A stretch of 60,463 nt of DNA from Acinetobacter sp. HR7 (GTDB lineage: Bacteria > Pseudomonadota > Gammaproteobacteria > Pseudomonadales > Moraxellaceae): positions 1 to 60,463 of the forward strand of contig NZ_JPQO01000191.1 of the NCBI RefSeq assembly GCF_000773685.1, written 5' to 3'. Both the position numbers and the translations under genes were made by a program. The notes beneath the pieces were generated by a model. That model made no database searches, was not told where the DNA came from, and worked only from the letters and a program-made list of their open reading frames with translations. Shown here one piece after another: positions 10,661 to 20,248 of this stretch (the first letter of the stretch is position 1; the number at the start of each line of letters is the position of its first letter).

Positions 10661-11518
10661 TTGAATAGTTTAATTGATTTTTTAATTCAAAACCCGACTG
10701 CGCTCTATATCGCAGTTGGGCTTTTTAGCCTCTGTATCGGCAGTTTTCTGAATGTAGTGATTTACCGCACGCCAAAAATGATGGAACAGGAATGGCGAAC
10801 CGATTGCCAGCTGTTTTTACATCCAGATCAGCCGATCATTGATGAAAGCAAAATCACTCTAAGCAAACCAGCATCCACTTGTCCGAAATGCCAGACACCT
10901 ATCCGCTGGTACCAGAATATTCCTGTGATCAGCTGGCTAGCTTTACGCGGAAAATGTGGCTCCTGCCATACTCAGATAAGTGCCCGTTATCCGTTTATTG
11001 AGATTCTGACAGCAGTATGTGCACTCATCATTTTGGCAGTCTTTGGCCCAACCGTACAGATGCTGTTTGGACTACTACTGACTTATGTGTTGATTGCATT
11101 AACCTTTATCGACTTCGATACACAGCTCCTACCAGATCGCTTTACCCTGCCACTCGCTGCACTGGGTCTAGGGATTAATAGCTACAGTATTTATACCTCA
11201 CCCTCTTCAGCGATCTGGGGGTATATTATTGGTTTTCTGTGCCTTTGGCTCGTGTATTACCTGTTCAAGATCATTACAGGGAAAGAAGGTATGGGCTATG
11301 GTGACTTTAAGCTCTTGGCTGCGCTAGGTGCTTGGATGGGTCCACTGATGCTGCCGCTGATCGTATTGCTATCCTCACTGGTCGGTGCCATTATCGGCAT
11401 CATCCTATTAAAAGTCCGCAAGGAAAATCAGCCTTTTGCTTTTGGTCCCTATATCGCCATTGCCGGCTGGATTGCTTTCCTTTGGGGTGAACAGATCATG
11501 AAAGCATATTTGGGTTAA
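10661..11518 (+). CDS. pilD: Prepilin peptidase/N-methyltransferase PilD
   Basis: Inner-membrane aspartic protease that cleaves type IV prepilins and type II pseudopilins and methylates the new N-terminus. The 285-residue protein shows the A24 N-terminal domain with zinc motif CPKCQ...CGSCH, several membrane helices, the first catalytic Asp in DFDTQLLPD and the second in GMGYGDFKLLAALGAWMG. The start appears to be TTG at 10661 with only a weak Shine-Dalgarno; no upstream in-frame ATG fits. Translational coupling to pilC, 14 bases upstream, is likely. Confidence 0.95.
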   Translation: MNSLIDFLIQNPTALYIAVGLFSLCIGSFLNVVIYRTPKMMEQEWRTDCQLFLHPDQPIIDESKITLSKPASTCPKCQTPIRWYQNIPVISWLALRGKCGSCHTQISARYPFIEILTAVCALIILAVFGPTVQMLFGLLLTYVLIALTFIDFDTQLLPDRFTLPLAALGLGINSYSIYTSPSSAIWGYIIGFLCLWLVYYLFKIITGKEGMGYGDFKLLAALGAWMGPLMLPLIVLLSSLVGAIIGIILLKVRKENQPFAFGPYIAIAGWIAFLWGEQIMKAYLG

Positions 11519-11522
11519 TGAA

Positions 11523-12122
11523 TTGAAATTTGTATTAGGTCTAACAGGGGGCATTGGCAGTGGTAAGTCTGCTGCCAGTGACTGGTTTGAACGCCGCGGC
11601 ATTGTCGTGGTCGATGCCGATGTGGTGGCACGCGAAATCGTGGAAATCGGTCAGCAAGCCCTGTTGAAAATCAAAGAAACCTTCGGTGACTGGGTTTTGC
11701 ATGAGGATGGCTCTCTGAATCGCCGTGCCCTCAGAGAACATATTTTCCAGTCTACAGAAGCACGTAAAACACTGGAAAATATTACCCACCCTGCCATTCG
11801 CCAGTCGATTATCCAACAATTAGAACAGGCACAGAGTCCTTATGTGATTCTGGTCTCTCCTCTGCTATTTGAAACCAACCAGCATGAACTGACCAATCAC
11901 ACCTTACTGATTGATGCCTCAGAAGAATTGCAAATTCACCGCGCCTCACAGCGTGATCATCAAACAGTTGAACAGATTAAGAAAATCATTGCTGCACAAA
12001 TGCCTCGTGCCCAGAAACAGCAACTGGCTGATGATATTGTACTGAATGATGGCCATTTGGATCATTTATATGCCCATCTAGAAAAGTTACATGAGCAATA
12101 TCTAAAACGAGCTCAAGCTTAA
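11523..12122 (+). CDS. coaE: Dephospho-CoA kinase
   Basis: Last step of coenzyme A synthesis: ATP-dependent phosphorylation of dephospho-CoA. The 199-residue protein has a P-loop (GGIGSGKS, residues 9-16), VDADVVARE and the lid region RASQRDHQT. It starts with TTG only 4 bases after pilD. The ATG overlapping the pilD stop (11518) is followed by a stop two codons later and is not used. pilBCD-coaE is a conserved arrangement in Acinetobacter and Pseudomonas. Confidence 0.95.
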   Translation: MKFVLGLTGGIGSGKSAASDWFERRGIVVVDADVVAREIVEIGQQALLKIKETFGDWVLHEDGSLNRRALREHIFQSTEARKTLENITHPAIRQSIIQQLEQAQSPYVILVSPLLFETNQHELTNHTLLIDASEELQIHRASQRDHQTVEQIKKIIAAQMPRAQKQQLADDIVLNDGHLDHLYAHLEKLHEQYLKRAQA

Positions 12123-12138
12123 ATAAAACATCCCTAAA

Positions 12139-12166
12139 AAAAGCAGTCATTTAGACTGCTTTTTTT
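12139..12166. terminator. Bidirectional terminator between coaE and the DMT exporter
   Basis: Stem AGCAGTC (12142-12148) with GACTGCT (12154-12160), flanked by A-run and T-run, so it can work in both directions. It overlaps the last codons of the convergent DMT gene. Confidence 0.85.
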
Positions 12167-13067
12167 GTTGTTCTAGCTGGACTGCCAAACTGTCCTTGTG
12201 CTGCAACCAGCGCCAAGGCTGTAAAGCCCCAATCGCCATGCCGATCAGGCCGCAAACAATCGCCAGACTTAAAGGTTCATCCAATAACGGTACCGCCAAA
12301 ATTGCAGCGATAAACGGCGCAAGGGTCACGATACTGCCGGCCTTAAATGCCCCTAGACGCTTGATGGCTTCTACATAAGTCAGTGTCGCTACGATGACTA
12401 CAAATACCCCATGAAACAGTACCTGAGAAGCCATTTGCCACGGTTCCGCTGCATCGAGACGTTTCGGGAAAAACAGCAAATATAGCGGCACATAGACAAT
12501 CGCCGACCAGATCGCGACACTGGCCATGGAATGCCAGGCAGAGAGTTTCCATTGACGTAGCAATACAGTAAATACACCCCACCACATCGCACTGATAAAG
12601 AACAGCAAATCACCGAGACCTAAAGCTACACCGGATTCACGGAACATTAGCCAGCTCATCATACCAATCGCCAGCAGCATAATTGCCATACTAATCCAGG
12701 TATGTCTGTCAAAAGCCTGTTTAAATAGAACAAAAGCTGCCAGTGCCGTACACAATGGAATACAGCCATTCAGGAATACTGCTGCATGCGCTGCCGGAGC
12801 GTAATGAAAAGCCGTATAAGCGGTCAGGCAATACCCTACCCCACCAATCATGGCTAAAAGAAAGGATTCTTTACTCCATAAAAACGCTGTGTCTTTTTTA
12901 TAAATCAGCACCGGCATCAAGATCAGAAAAGCCAACAGGAAGCGCAGTGCCACCAGATCCCAGGCACTAATCCCCCACTGGGCACTGAGGCGTGTGCTTA
13001 AGGTAAAGCCTCCCCAAATACACATGGTAATTAAAACAAAGGCATAACCTTGCGTTCGGGGAGACAT
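12147..13067 (-). CDS. DMT-family (EamA) transporter
   Basis: Predicted inner-membrane exporter of the drug/metabolite transporter superfamily. The 306 residues contain about ten hydrophobic helices in two EamA repeats (N-terminal repeat starting YAFVLITMCIWGGFTLSTRL, C-terminal repeat from about 155 with the conserved proline in LAPFIAAILAVPLLDEPLS). The substrate cannot be read from sequence; relatives export amino acids, metabolites or drugs. It stands alone, convergent with coaE and 33 bases from the next minus-strand gene, rlmB. Confidence 0.85.
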   Translation of the reverse strand: MSPRTQGYAFVLITMCIWGGFTLSTRLSAQWGISAWDLVALRFLLAFLILMPVLIYKKDTAFLWSKESFLLAMIGGVGYCLTAYTAFHYAPAAHAAVFLNGCIPLCTALAAFVLFKQAFDRHTWISMAIMLLAIGMMSWLMFRESGVALGLGDLLFFISAMWWGVFTVLLRQWKLSAWHSMASVAIWSAIVYVPLYLLFFPKRLDAAEPWQMASQVLFHGVFVVIVATLTYVEAIKRLGAFKAGSIVTLAPFIAAILAVPLLDEPLSLAIVCGLIGMAIGALQPWRWLQHKDSLAVQLEQQKKQSK

Positions 13068-13100
13068 AGACTTCTTCTTTCGTGATTGATCAATAAAAAA

Positions 13101-13850
13101 TTAAGCTTGACGCTGACGGCAGGCCTCATACAAAGCCATACCCGTTGCCACGCTGACGTTCAGGCTTTGCAGGTTGCCTGACATTGGAATATAGACCGTC
13201 TGATCACACTGACTTTGGGTAATTGGACGCAGGCCGGTGTCTTCTGCACCCATCACCACACAAACCCCAGTCCCGGTAAAATCAAATTCCTGGATTGGTA
13301 ACGCTTTCTCGTCCAGCATGGTACCTACGACACGGATATTAAATTCTTCGCGGATTTGTCCCAAGGTACGTGCCAGATTGGTCACTTGAATAAATTTAAC
13401 CTTCTCTGCACCACCAGCCGCTACTTTACGTGCGGTCGGGGTCAGACTGGCAGAACGGTCTCGTGGCACAATCACCGCTACCACACCCATCGCTGCTGCA
13501 GTACGGATACAAGCGCCCAGGTTATGCGGATCCGTCACTTGATCCAGCGCCAGTAACAGTACTTGAGAATCCTGTTTTAACAGCTCTTCTAAATCTTTTT
13601 CATTCAAGGTTGGATGCGGACGCACCGCAGCGACTACGCCTTGGTGAAAAGGCAGACCTGCCAGTTTTTCCAGTTTATCCCGGCTGGCTTGTTGCACGCT
13701 GATGCCAAAAGGCTCTGCCAGTTCCAGTACACGCTTCAGGCGCTGATCATCACGGCCTTTTAGAGTAAAAAGCGTCAAAACACGCTCAGGCTCTAGCTCC
13801 AGCAATGATTCAACTGAATGCACGCCATAATAATACTCAGGTTTAGCCAT
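13101..13850 (-). CDS. rlmB: 23S rRNA (guanosine-2'-O)-methyltransferase RlmB
   Basis: SPOUT-class enzyme that methylates a P-loop guanosine of 23S rRNA (G2251 in E. coli). The 249-residue protein has the N-terminal RNA-binding domain (YYGVHSVESLL) and the SpoU domain with LDQVTDPHNLGACIRTA, VVMGAEDTGLRP and SLNVSVATGMALYE. The start is ATG at 13850, with GAGG 7 bases upstream. The longer open frame reaching 13913 adds 21 unlikely residues. Confidence 0.95.
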   Translation of the reverse strand: MAKPEYYYGVHSVESLLELEPERVLTLFTLKGRDDQRLKRVLELAEPFGISVQQASRDKLEKLAGLPFHQGVVAAVRPHPTLNEKDLEELLKQDSQVLLLALDQVTDPHNLGACIRTAAAMGVVAVIVPRDRSASLTPTARKVAAGGAEKVKFIQVTNLARTLGQIREEFNIRVVGTMLDEKALPIQEFDFTGTGVCVVMGAEDTGLRPITQSQCDQTVYIPMSGNLQSLNVSVATGMALYEACRQRQA

Positions 13851-14002
13851 GAACGACCTCGAAATAAATTGGGAAATTGCAGCAAAAGAAAAATCCTGCA
13901 AAGCCAGCTTCACAGGATTTTGATCATCTCACTAAGTTTAACCGATTCAGCAAAAAAATTCCTGATCAGCTTCAATCTAAGCAGATTGAATTAGATTTGC
14001 AA

Positions 14003-14326
14003 TTAGCCTTCAAAATGGCAGACATAATCCAGCACATCATCAGTTTCAATTTTGAAACGGCTGTTGCCTGGCACATAGAAAGACTGACCAGCACGGAACA
14101 GTTCGCTTTCTTCGCTATCCGCGATCTGTACACGGCACTCACCAGAGATAATTTCCATACGCTCAGGCACATGTGTTTCAAATGTAAGTGGAGTTTCAGT
14201 CGGTAAAATTACCCCTAATGTTTTCTTGGTACCATCTTCAAACTGCACCACATGGCTGATGCACAGACCGCCAAAATATACATTTGATTTCTTAAGTACT
14301 GAAACTTGGTCAAACTGAGCTGACAT
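14003..14326 (-). CDS. ppnP: Pyrimidine/purine nucleoside phosphorylase PpnP (DUF1255)
   Basis: Small cupin-fold nucleoside phosphorylase; the E. coli homologue YaiE/PpnP cleaves several nucleosides to base and ribose 1-phosphate. The 107-residue protein matches the family in length and motifs: VYFGGLCISHVVQFEDGTKKTLGVILP, the ERMEIISGECRV strand and GQSFYVPGNSRFKIE. It is a single gene on the minus strand, divergent from recN across a 414-base gap. Confidence 0.92.
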   Translation of the reverse strand: MSAQFDQVSVLKKSNVYFGGLCISHVVQFEDGTKKTLGVILPTETPLTFETHVPERMEIISGECRVQIADSEESELFRAGQSFYVPGNSRFKIETDDVLDYVCHFEG

Positions 14327-14740
14327 CCGTTTATCTCCAGAGCACGGGTTTTATAATATTCAATGGCTGTAGTTTAAATGTGCCTTTCTAACTAATCAAT
14401 CAATGTTTACCTGACTCGATTGATATTTTTGTGTATATATTTTGCATCTCAACGGATTCATAAATCCTTATAAAATAAACTGATGTAGTCACTACTAATA
14501 TTCGTTTTGTTCTTTTCAACACATTCCAATAAAACTAAAGTCGAGTAATTCCCCCTAATACACTGCATATTTAGAAATAGTAAAAATTCCGACTACAGCA
14601 TACAAAAAACAGCTTACCCGCTAGCGCATAATTTAAGATAGAATCAAAAGGCTTTATCCTGATTTATAATGATATTCACGATCTGCTCAAAGACAGATTA
14701 ACCTGATTTCAATCAAACTTTTCGCAGCTTGGATGCGTTT
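14327..14740. other. AT-rich intergenic region between ppnP and recN
   Basis: This 414-base gap has no credible open frame, tRNA, repeat or strong hairpin that I can see. It must hold the divergent ppnP and recN promoters. Several AT-rich stretches resemble -10 boxes, but none pairs with a convincing -35. I see no E. coli-type LexA box, although recN is an SOS gene elsewhere. Confidence 0.5.
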
Positions 14741-16402
14741 ATGCTGACACATTTAACTCTGATCAACTTTGCCTTAGCTGAACACCTCGCCATTGATATC
14801 CATCAAGGTTTTAATGTGCTGACGGGAGAAACCGGTGCCGGTAAATCGCTATTGCTGGATGCGCTTTCTGCCTGCCTAGGTGAACGAACTGATACCAATT
14901 ATGTGCGTTATGGGTCAGAAAAGGCAGATGTGACAGCAACCTTTAGCTATCAGGACAACAGCCCGGAAGCTTCTTGGCTTAAAGAACATGAACTGGATGA
15001 TGAATCTGGTGAAATTCATCTGCGCCGGGTGATTTTTGCCACTGGACGTAGCAAGGCCTGGATTAATGGCCGTCCCAGCAGCCTGTCAGAACTGAAAGAA
15101 ATTGGTCGTCTGCTGGTGCAACTGTATAGCCAGCACAGTCAGCAACAGCTCCTAGAACCACCTTATCCAAAACGCTGGTTGGATCGTTATTACAATTTTC
15201 ATGAACCCGCACAAGCGGTACGAGATGCTTATGGCACCTGGCATAAAAATATCCGTCAACATCAGGCAGCACTGGATGCTCAAGCGACCCGTAAACAGCG
15301 CATCGAAACACTCGAGCTGCAACTCGAAGAACTGGAAGATATTATCCAGATTGACTATCAGGACATCGAACAGGAATTTGACCGCCTCTCTCATCATGAA
15401 ACCATTATGCAGGACTGTGCCTATAGCCTGAATGGTCTGGATGAAGCGGAACAGAATATTAATCAGGAACTGTCTTCGATTCTGCGCCGGATCGAATCCC
15501 ATGCTGGACGTAGCGAGCAGCTATCAGAAATCTATAATTCTCTGCTGAATGCGCAAAGTGAAATTGAAGATGCGACGGCGAATTTACGTCATTTCATGGA
15601 TCGCCAGAGCTTTGATCCTGAACGCATGGAAGAGCTGAATTCACAGCTGGAAGTATTCCATCGTTTAGCACGTAAATACCGTACCCAGCCAGAACTGCTG
15701 AAAGAAGAATATGAAGCCTGGCAGACCGAACTGGATCAGCTACATCAGCTGGAAGATCCGGAAACGCTAGCCGAACAGGTTGAGCTGTCCTATCAGGACT
15801 TTATTGCCAAGGCAGAATATCTGGATCAGATCCGTCGTGAAGCCGCTGAACCTTTGGCAAAACAGTTAACCGAACAGGTGAAACAGCTGGCGCTGCCAGA
15901 AGCCTATTTTGAATTTAAATTTGAAGCTTTGGATGAACCAGGTAGCGAAGGTCTTAGCTTTATCCAGTTACTGTTTACTGCGAATAAAGGCATTCCGGCA
16001 CAGCCGCTGGCCCGCGTCGCTTCAGGTGGTGAACTGTCACGTATCGCGCTGGTGATGCAAGTCATGAATGCCGAAAAGACCGAAGCCGAGGTGCTGGTCT
16101 TTGACGAGATTGATGTTGGCATCAGTGGTGGCACTGCAGAAATTGTCGGTCGCCTGCTGGCGGATCTGGCACAGCATGTACAGATTCTGTGTATTACCCA
16201 CCAGGCACAAGTGGCAGCACAGTCCGATCAGCATCTACTGGTGAAAAAACAACAAACTGATCCAGCCAGCAGCACCATTATTGATTTAGAAGAAGATGAG
16301 CGTATTCAAGAACTTGCCCGCATGACTGGCGGTATAGAAATTAATGAAACCACCTTGCAACATGCACGGCAGTTACGTCATTTAAAGTTTCAGCATGTTT
16401 AA
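14741..16402 (+). CDS. recN: DNA repair protein RecN
   Basis: SMC-like ATPase acting in double-strand break repair. The 553-residue protein has Walker A GETGAGKS at residues 29-36, an arginine-finger region, a central coiled coil (about 155-370) and a C-terminal half with the ABC signature RVASGGELSRIALVMQ, Walker B VLVFDEIDVGISG and ITHQAQVAAQSD. ATG at 14741 is preferred; the frame can be extended four codons to a TTG at 14729. It is monocistronic. Confidence 0.96.
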   Translation: MLTHLTLINFALAEHLAIDIHQGFNVLTGETGAGKSLLLDALSACLGERTDTNYVRYGSEKADVTATFSYQDNSPEASWLKEHELDDESGEIHLRRVIFATGRSKAWINGRPSSLSELKEIGRLLVQLYSQHSQQQLLEPPYPKRWLDRYYNFHEPAQAVRDAYGTWHKNIRQHQAALDAQATRKQRIETLELQLEELEDIIQIDYQDIEQEFDRLSHHETIMQDCAYSLNGLDEAEQNINQELSSILRRIESHAGRSEQLSEIYNSLLNAQSEIEDATANLRHFMDRQSFDPERMEELNSQLEVFHRLARKYRTQPELLKEEYEAWQTELDQLHQLEDPETLAEQVELSYQDFIAKAEYLDQIRREAAEPLAKQLTEQVKQLALPEAYFEFKFEALDEPGSEGLSFIQLLFTANKGIPAQPLARVASGGELSRIALVMQVMNAEKTEAEVLVFDEIDVGISGGTAEIVGRLLADLAQHVQILCITHQAQVAAQSDQHLLVKKQQTDPASSTIIDLEEDERIQELARMTGGIEINETTLQHARQLRHLKFQHV

Positions 16403-16517
16403 AAATCTTACAATGGTCACAAAAAACTGTTGGTGAATTGGCAAAGCTCTAGTAATTTAAAAGTATAGATCACACGATTTCTTTGCCAAGAAATTGATTT
16501 TAAGGAGAAGCTTTTCG

Positions 16518-17072
16518 GTGACCAAACAATATCTGACACATCGTTGTCTGATTGCTCCACCAGAAATGCGTGACGAATTTTTTGCCCACACGGTCATTTA
16601 TCTCGCACGACATGACGAAGATGGAGCACAAGGCATCATTATCAATCGACCTGCGGGAATTCAAATCAAGGAATTGCTGAATGACCTCGAGATCGAAGCC
16701 GATAATGTCAAGCCACATGAAGTGTTACAGGGTGGCCCGTTGCGACCAGAGGCTGGTTTTGTTCTGCATACCGGTCAACCTACCTGGCATTCGTCCATTG
16801 CTGTCGGCGAAAATGTCTGTATCACCACTTCTAAAGATATTCTAGATGCCATTGCACACAATGAAGGTGTGGGACGCTATCAGATCGCTTTAGGTTATGC
16901 CAGCTGGAGCAAAGGTCAACTGGAGCAGGAAATTGCCAAAGGTGACTGGCTGATCTGTGAATCTGATATGGATTTAATTTTTAATTTACCTTATGACGAC
17001 CGTTGGGATGCTGCCTATAAAAAAATGGGCCTAGATCGCAACTGGTTATCTTCTGAGATTGGACATGCCTGA
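16518..17072 (+). CDS. YqgE/AlgH family protein
   Basis: Conserved protein of the UPF0301 (YqgE/AlgH) family, whose biochemical function is not established. The 184 residues show the family pattern: [45 protein letters not shown] and the C-terminal [17 protein letters not shown]. The GTG start at 16518 is chosen because AAGGAG lies 10 bases upstream; a TTG at 16494 would put that Shine-Dalgarno inside the gene. It overlaps ruvX by 8 bases; yqgE-ruvX adjacency is widespread. Confidence 0.93.
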   Translation: MTKQYLTHRCLIAPPEMRDEFFAHTVIYLARHDEDGAQGIIINRPAGIQIKELLNDLEIEADNVKPHEVLQGGPLRPEAGFVLHTGQPTWHSSIAVGENVCITTSKDILDAIAHNEGVGRYQIALGYASWSKGQLEQEIAKGDWLICESDMDLIFNLPYDDRWDAAYKKMGLDRNWLSSEIGHA

Positions 17073-17508
17073 TCTGAATGCGCCACACATGATTATGGCC
17101 TTTGACTTTGGTACCCAAAAAATGGGCATGGCGGTAGGACAATCTTTGATTGAAAGTGCCAATCCTTTACCCTTGTTCCCAATGAAGGATGGTATTCCAA
17201 ATTGGGATGCCTTGCTAAAAATCGTCAAGCAGTATCAGCCGACTTTATTTCTGGTCGGACTGCCGTTGAACATGGATGAAACCGAATCTGAACTTTCTGC
17301 CCGTGCACGCAAATTTGCCCGTCGCCTGCGGCATCAGACCAACATTGAAACTCTCATGGTTGACGAACGCCTGACTACCCGCGAAGCTCGTGATGAGCTA
17401 GAACATTACCAGACCCAAGGCCGTGGTAAAAAACTGGCTGCGGACAGTATTGCCGCTGCCCTGTTTATTGAAAGCTGGTACCGGCATCCGGTCGGTGTGA
17501 ATCCTTAA
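17065..17508 (+). CDS. ruvX: Holliday junction resolvase-like protein RuvX/YqgF
   Basis: RNase H-fold protein of the YqgF family, implicated in pre-16S rRNA 5' processing and described as a putative Holliday junction resolvase. The 147-residue protein has the first active-site Asp in [31 protein letters not shown], the Glu in [10 protein letters not shown] and a terminal Asp in [14 protein letters not shown]. It overlaps the end of yqgE, consistent with translational coupling. Confidence 0.94.
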   Translation: MPDLNAPHMIMAFDFGTQKMGMAVGQSLIESANPLPLFPMKDGIPNWDALLKIVKQYQPTLFLVGLPLNMDETESELSARARKFARRLRHQTNIETLMVDERLTTREARDELEHYQTQGRGKKLAADSIAAALFIESWYRHPVGVNP

Positions 17509-17512
17509 CCTC

Positions 17513-17538
17513 AAAAGTATCCTTCTTGGATGCTTTTT
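17513..17538 (+). terminator. Terminator after yqgE-ruvX
   Basis: Imperfect 8-bp stem (AAGTATCC with GGATGCTT, one G-T wobble) around TTCTT, followed by a run of Ts, starting 5 bases after the ruvX stop. Confidence 0.75.
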
Positions 17539-17568
17539 TAATCTCTTTTATAAATCTAATTTCAGTTT

Positions 17569-18192
17569 TTAATTTTCAGGAAAGAAATAGCGAAAGGTCA
17601 GATTAATTCGCGGCATCAGGACTTTGCTGGTTTTGCTGATCTGATGCTTCCAGTACTGCTGGGTTTGTCCTCGCATCACGATCAACTGACCACTGTGCAG
17701 TATCAGTTCCACCACTTCACCAGTTTGGTTATGCCTAAAACGCATTTTGCGAGTCGCACCAAAACTTAAAGAGGCAATCACGGTTTCGCGCTGTGCCGAG
17801 ATCAGACTACCTTCATTATCACTATGCCAGCCCATGCCCTGCTGACCATGTTCATACAAATTCGCCAGACAAGAATTAAAAGGATGTCCGACCCGCTGCT
17901 CGATATGCTGTTTTAAGCGAAATAACGCCGGCTGCCAGATATGGGATTTTTTGACACTACCTGAATAACGATACTGGTAATTTTCATCACCATACCAGGC
18001 AATTTTTCGAGCAGTGACATAGTGCTTACCAAATAGAAATACCTCATCCTGCTCCCAAGCTAGATGCTGCAGGAAATACTGCAAATATTTCTGGCTCTGT
18101 TCCCCCGTCAAAATCAGGCCATAATCTTTGACGATTCCATCATAAGGCAATAAATTCGACTGTGGCTCAGGCGCAAATAAATCCAGTGTCAT
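17569..18192 (-). CDS. AlkB-like Fe(II)/2-oxoglutarate dioxygenase
   Basis: Predicted nucleic-acid dealkylase of the 2OG-Fe(II) oxygenase superfamily, ALKBH2/3-like in layout. The 207 residues contain the iron ligands of the HxD motif (MGWHSDNEGSL) and a distal His, and the 2-oxoglutarate-binding RxNxTxR (RINLTFRYF) near the C-terminus. The substrate-loop region CLANLYEHGQQGMGWHSD resembles repair AlkB proteins. The preferred start is ATG at 18192; the frame extends to a TTG at 18249. Single gene, convergent with ruvX. Confidence 0.88.
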   Translation of the reverse strand: MTLDLFAPEPQSNLLPYDGIVKDYGLILTGEQSQKYLQYFLQHLAWEQDEVFLFGKHYVTARKIAWYGDENYQYRYSGSVKKSHIWQPALFRLKQHIEQRVGHPFNSCLANLYEHGQQGMGWHSDNEGSLISAQRETVIASLSFGATRKMRFRHNQTGEVVELILHSGQLIVMRGQTQQYWKHQISKTSKVLMPRINLTFRYFFPEN

Positions 18193-18343
18193 CACAGCAT
18201 ATTTCTTAAAAGATATTTTTATCCTGTCAGTTTCAACAGTTTCAGACAACAGCCATCTAACAAATCAATACAAATCATATCCTTGTGAACCATGTAGCTA
18301 GCGCATACACTTGATTTAACTTTCACTATAAAAATAATGCTGC

Positions 18344-20146
18344 ATGGATCTCTGGCAACTATTTCAAAAGCTGCGTCCCTTTGTCCGTCCCTATCGGCTG
18401 CTGGTCATCGCCACCCTGATTCTGACCCTGATTGGCTCCTTTGCTGCACAGGTGAATGCGCTGACCCTGCAATATGCGGTCGATAGTATTAATGCTTTAC
18501 TGGAACAAGGGCTGGGCTTAAGTGAAGGCTGGCATATCCTGATCACGATTTCTGCCATTTTACTGACTAAAGAAGTGATCAATGCGCTGGTGCAGTTTGG
18601 ACAGAAATTTTATGGAGAAAAGCTGCGGATTTTTGTGTCGCAAGATCTGGCTCAAGGCATTATTGAAAAATTCCTGACCTACCGGCTGGCCTTTTTTAAT
18701 CAGGACAATAACCAGGCCGGCAAACTGCAGACCCGGATCGACCGCGGTATTGGTTCACTAACTAGGCTGGTGCAGATTTTCTTCATCGACATTTTACCCT
18801 TATTTACCAGTGCCATTGTTGCACTGGGGCTAATGTACTACGCCAATATCTATGTCGGTCTGGTCGCGACGTCGATTGTACCGATTTATTTCTGGCTGAC
18901 CTATAAACAGGCCCAGAAACTCGGTGGCTGGCGCCGTAGCCTACGTGATGGACGGGAAAAGAAAAGCCAAGGCATTTTAGGCATCATCAATTCAATCACC
19001 GTAATTAAATCCTTTAATCGAGAATCGATTGAAGCAGAAAAGCAGCTGACGCTGCAACGCGAACTGACCGACAATCAGATGAAAACCCGTCAGACCAGTT
19101 TCCTATTTGATGGTCTGAAAACTTTTATTGAACAGATCGGCATTGTGCTGATCATTATCCTGACAGCCTATTTCGTGCTGGCCGGCCAGATGAGTATTGG
19201 CATGATCATGTACCACGTGCTACTGTTTAATAATGTTTCGGCACCGATCCGTTCCCTGCACCGGATTTATGATGAAGTGAACGATGCCATGATCTATTCC
19301 GAAAGCTTCTTCAATATTCTGGAAGCCGATCATGAAATTGAATCCAGTGGCAAGCGGAAACCACCAATTCAGGGAAAATTTGAACTCAAGCATGTGGATT
19401 TCTATTATCCGAATGGCCATCACGCGCTGAAAGATATCAATATGGAAATCCGTCCGAACAAGATCACCGCTTTGGTTGGTTTATCTGGTGCCGGAAAATC
19501 GACCCTGATCAGTTTGCTGGACAAGTTTTATGAACCTCAGCATGGTCACATTACTTTAGATGGCATCGATCTGCAGGATTTTGATACCCAATATTTACGT
19601 GACCATATTGGCCTGGTACTACAAAAAAATCATATTTTCCAGGGCACAATTTTTGACAATATCCGTTATGGCAAAACTACGGCCAGTCTGGATGATGTGA
19701 TTGAAGCAGCTAAGAAAGCCTCGATTCATGAACAGATTATGCAATTGCCGCAAAGTTATGATTCTGATGCCTTGCAGCTTTCTGGCGGACAACAGCAACG
19801 TATTGCGTTGGCCCGCATGTTTCTGAAAAATCCGCCAATTATTTTTCTGGATGAACCTACCGCCAGTCTGGATGCCATTGCCGCTGAACAGATCAAACAA
19901 AGTCTGGATCAGATCAAACAAGGTCGCACGGTAATTATTATCTCACACAGCCTGTCACAGATTATTGATGCCGATTACACTTATGTCATGAAAGAAGGTG
20001 CGATTGCCGAGCATGGCGAACATGACGCGCTGTATCATCAGGACGGCGTGTATAAGGAAATCTTTGATGCGATGGCGAAGAGCCTGAATATTGAAAAAAT
20101 TGCCAAAACCTTTGAGGATGATGCTGAAGAAGAGACGCATAGTTAA
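18344..20146 (+). CDS. ABC exporter, fused permease and ATPase
   Basis: Homodimeric type IV ABC exporter half-transporter, MsbA/multidrug-like. The 600-residue protein has a six-helix membrane domain (about 1-310) and an ATPase domain with Walker A GLSGAGKST (from about 379), Q-loop VLQKNHIFQG, signature LSGGQQQR, Walker B IIFLDEPTASLD and the switch His in IIISHS. The substrate is not predictable: msbA lies beside lpxK in Enterobacteria, and that neighbour is absent here. It is convergent with the TolC-type channel gene, which may supply an outer-membrane exit, but there is no adaptor gene nearby. Confidence 0.9.
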   Translation: MDLWQLFQKLRPFVRPYRLLVIATLILTLIGSFAAQVNALTLQYAVDSINALLEQGLGLSEGWHILITISAILLTKEVINALVQFGQKFYGEKLRIFVSQDLAQGIIEKFLTYRLAFFNQDNNQAGKLQTRIDRGIGSLTRLVQIFFIDILPLFTSAIVALGLMYYANIYVGLVATSIVPIYFWLTYKQAQKLGGWRRSLRDGREKKSQGILGIINSITVIKSFNRESIEAEKQLTLQRELTDNQMKTRQTSFLFDGLKTFIEQIGIVLIIILTAYFVLAGQMSIGMIMYHVLLFNNVSAPIRSLHRIYDEVNDAMIYSESFFNILEADHEIESSGKRKPPIQGKFELKHVDFYYPNGHHALKDINMEIRPNKITALVGLSGAGKSTLISLLDKFYEPQHGHITLDGIDLQDFDTQYLRDHIGLVLQKNHIFQGTIFDNIRYGKTTASLDDVIEAAKKASIHEQIMQLPQSYDSDALQLSGGQQQRIALARMFLKNPPIIFLDEPTASLDAIAAEQIKQSLDQIKQGRTVIIISHSLSQIIDADYTYVMKEGAIAEHGEHDALYHQDGVYKEIFDAMAKSLNIEKIAKTFEDDAEEETHS

Positions 20147-20248
20147 GCTCTTCCATGGCAAAATAAGATCAAGGGCATCAACAATCGTGGCAATAACAGA
20201 ATCTTTCAGCACACTACAAAGATTTGATGATACCTAGTGCAGAGAAAT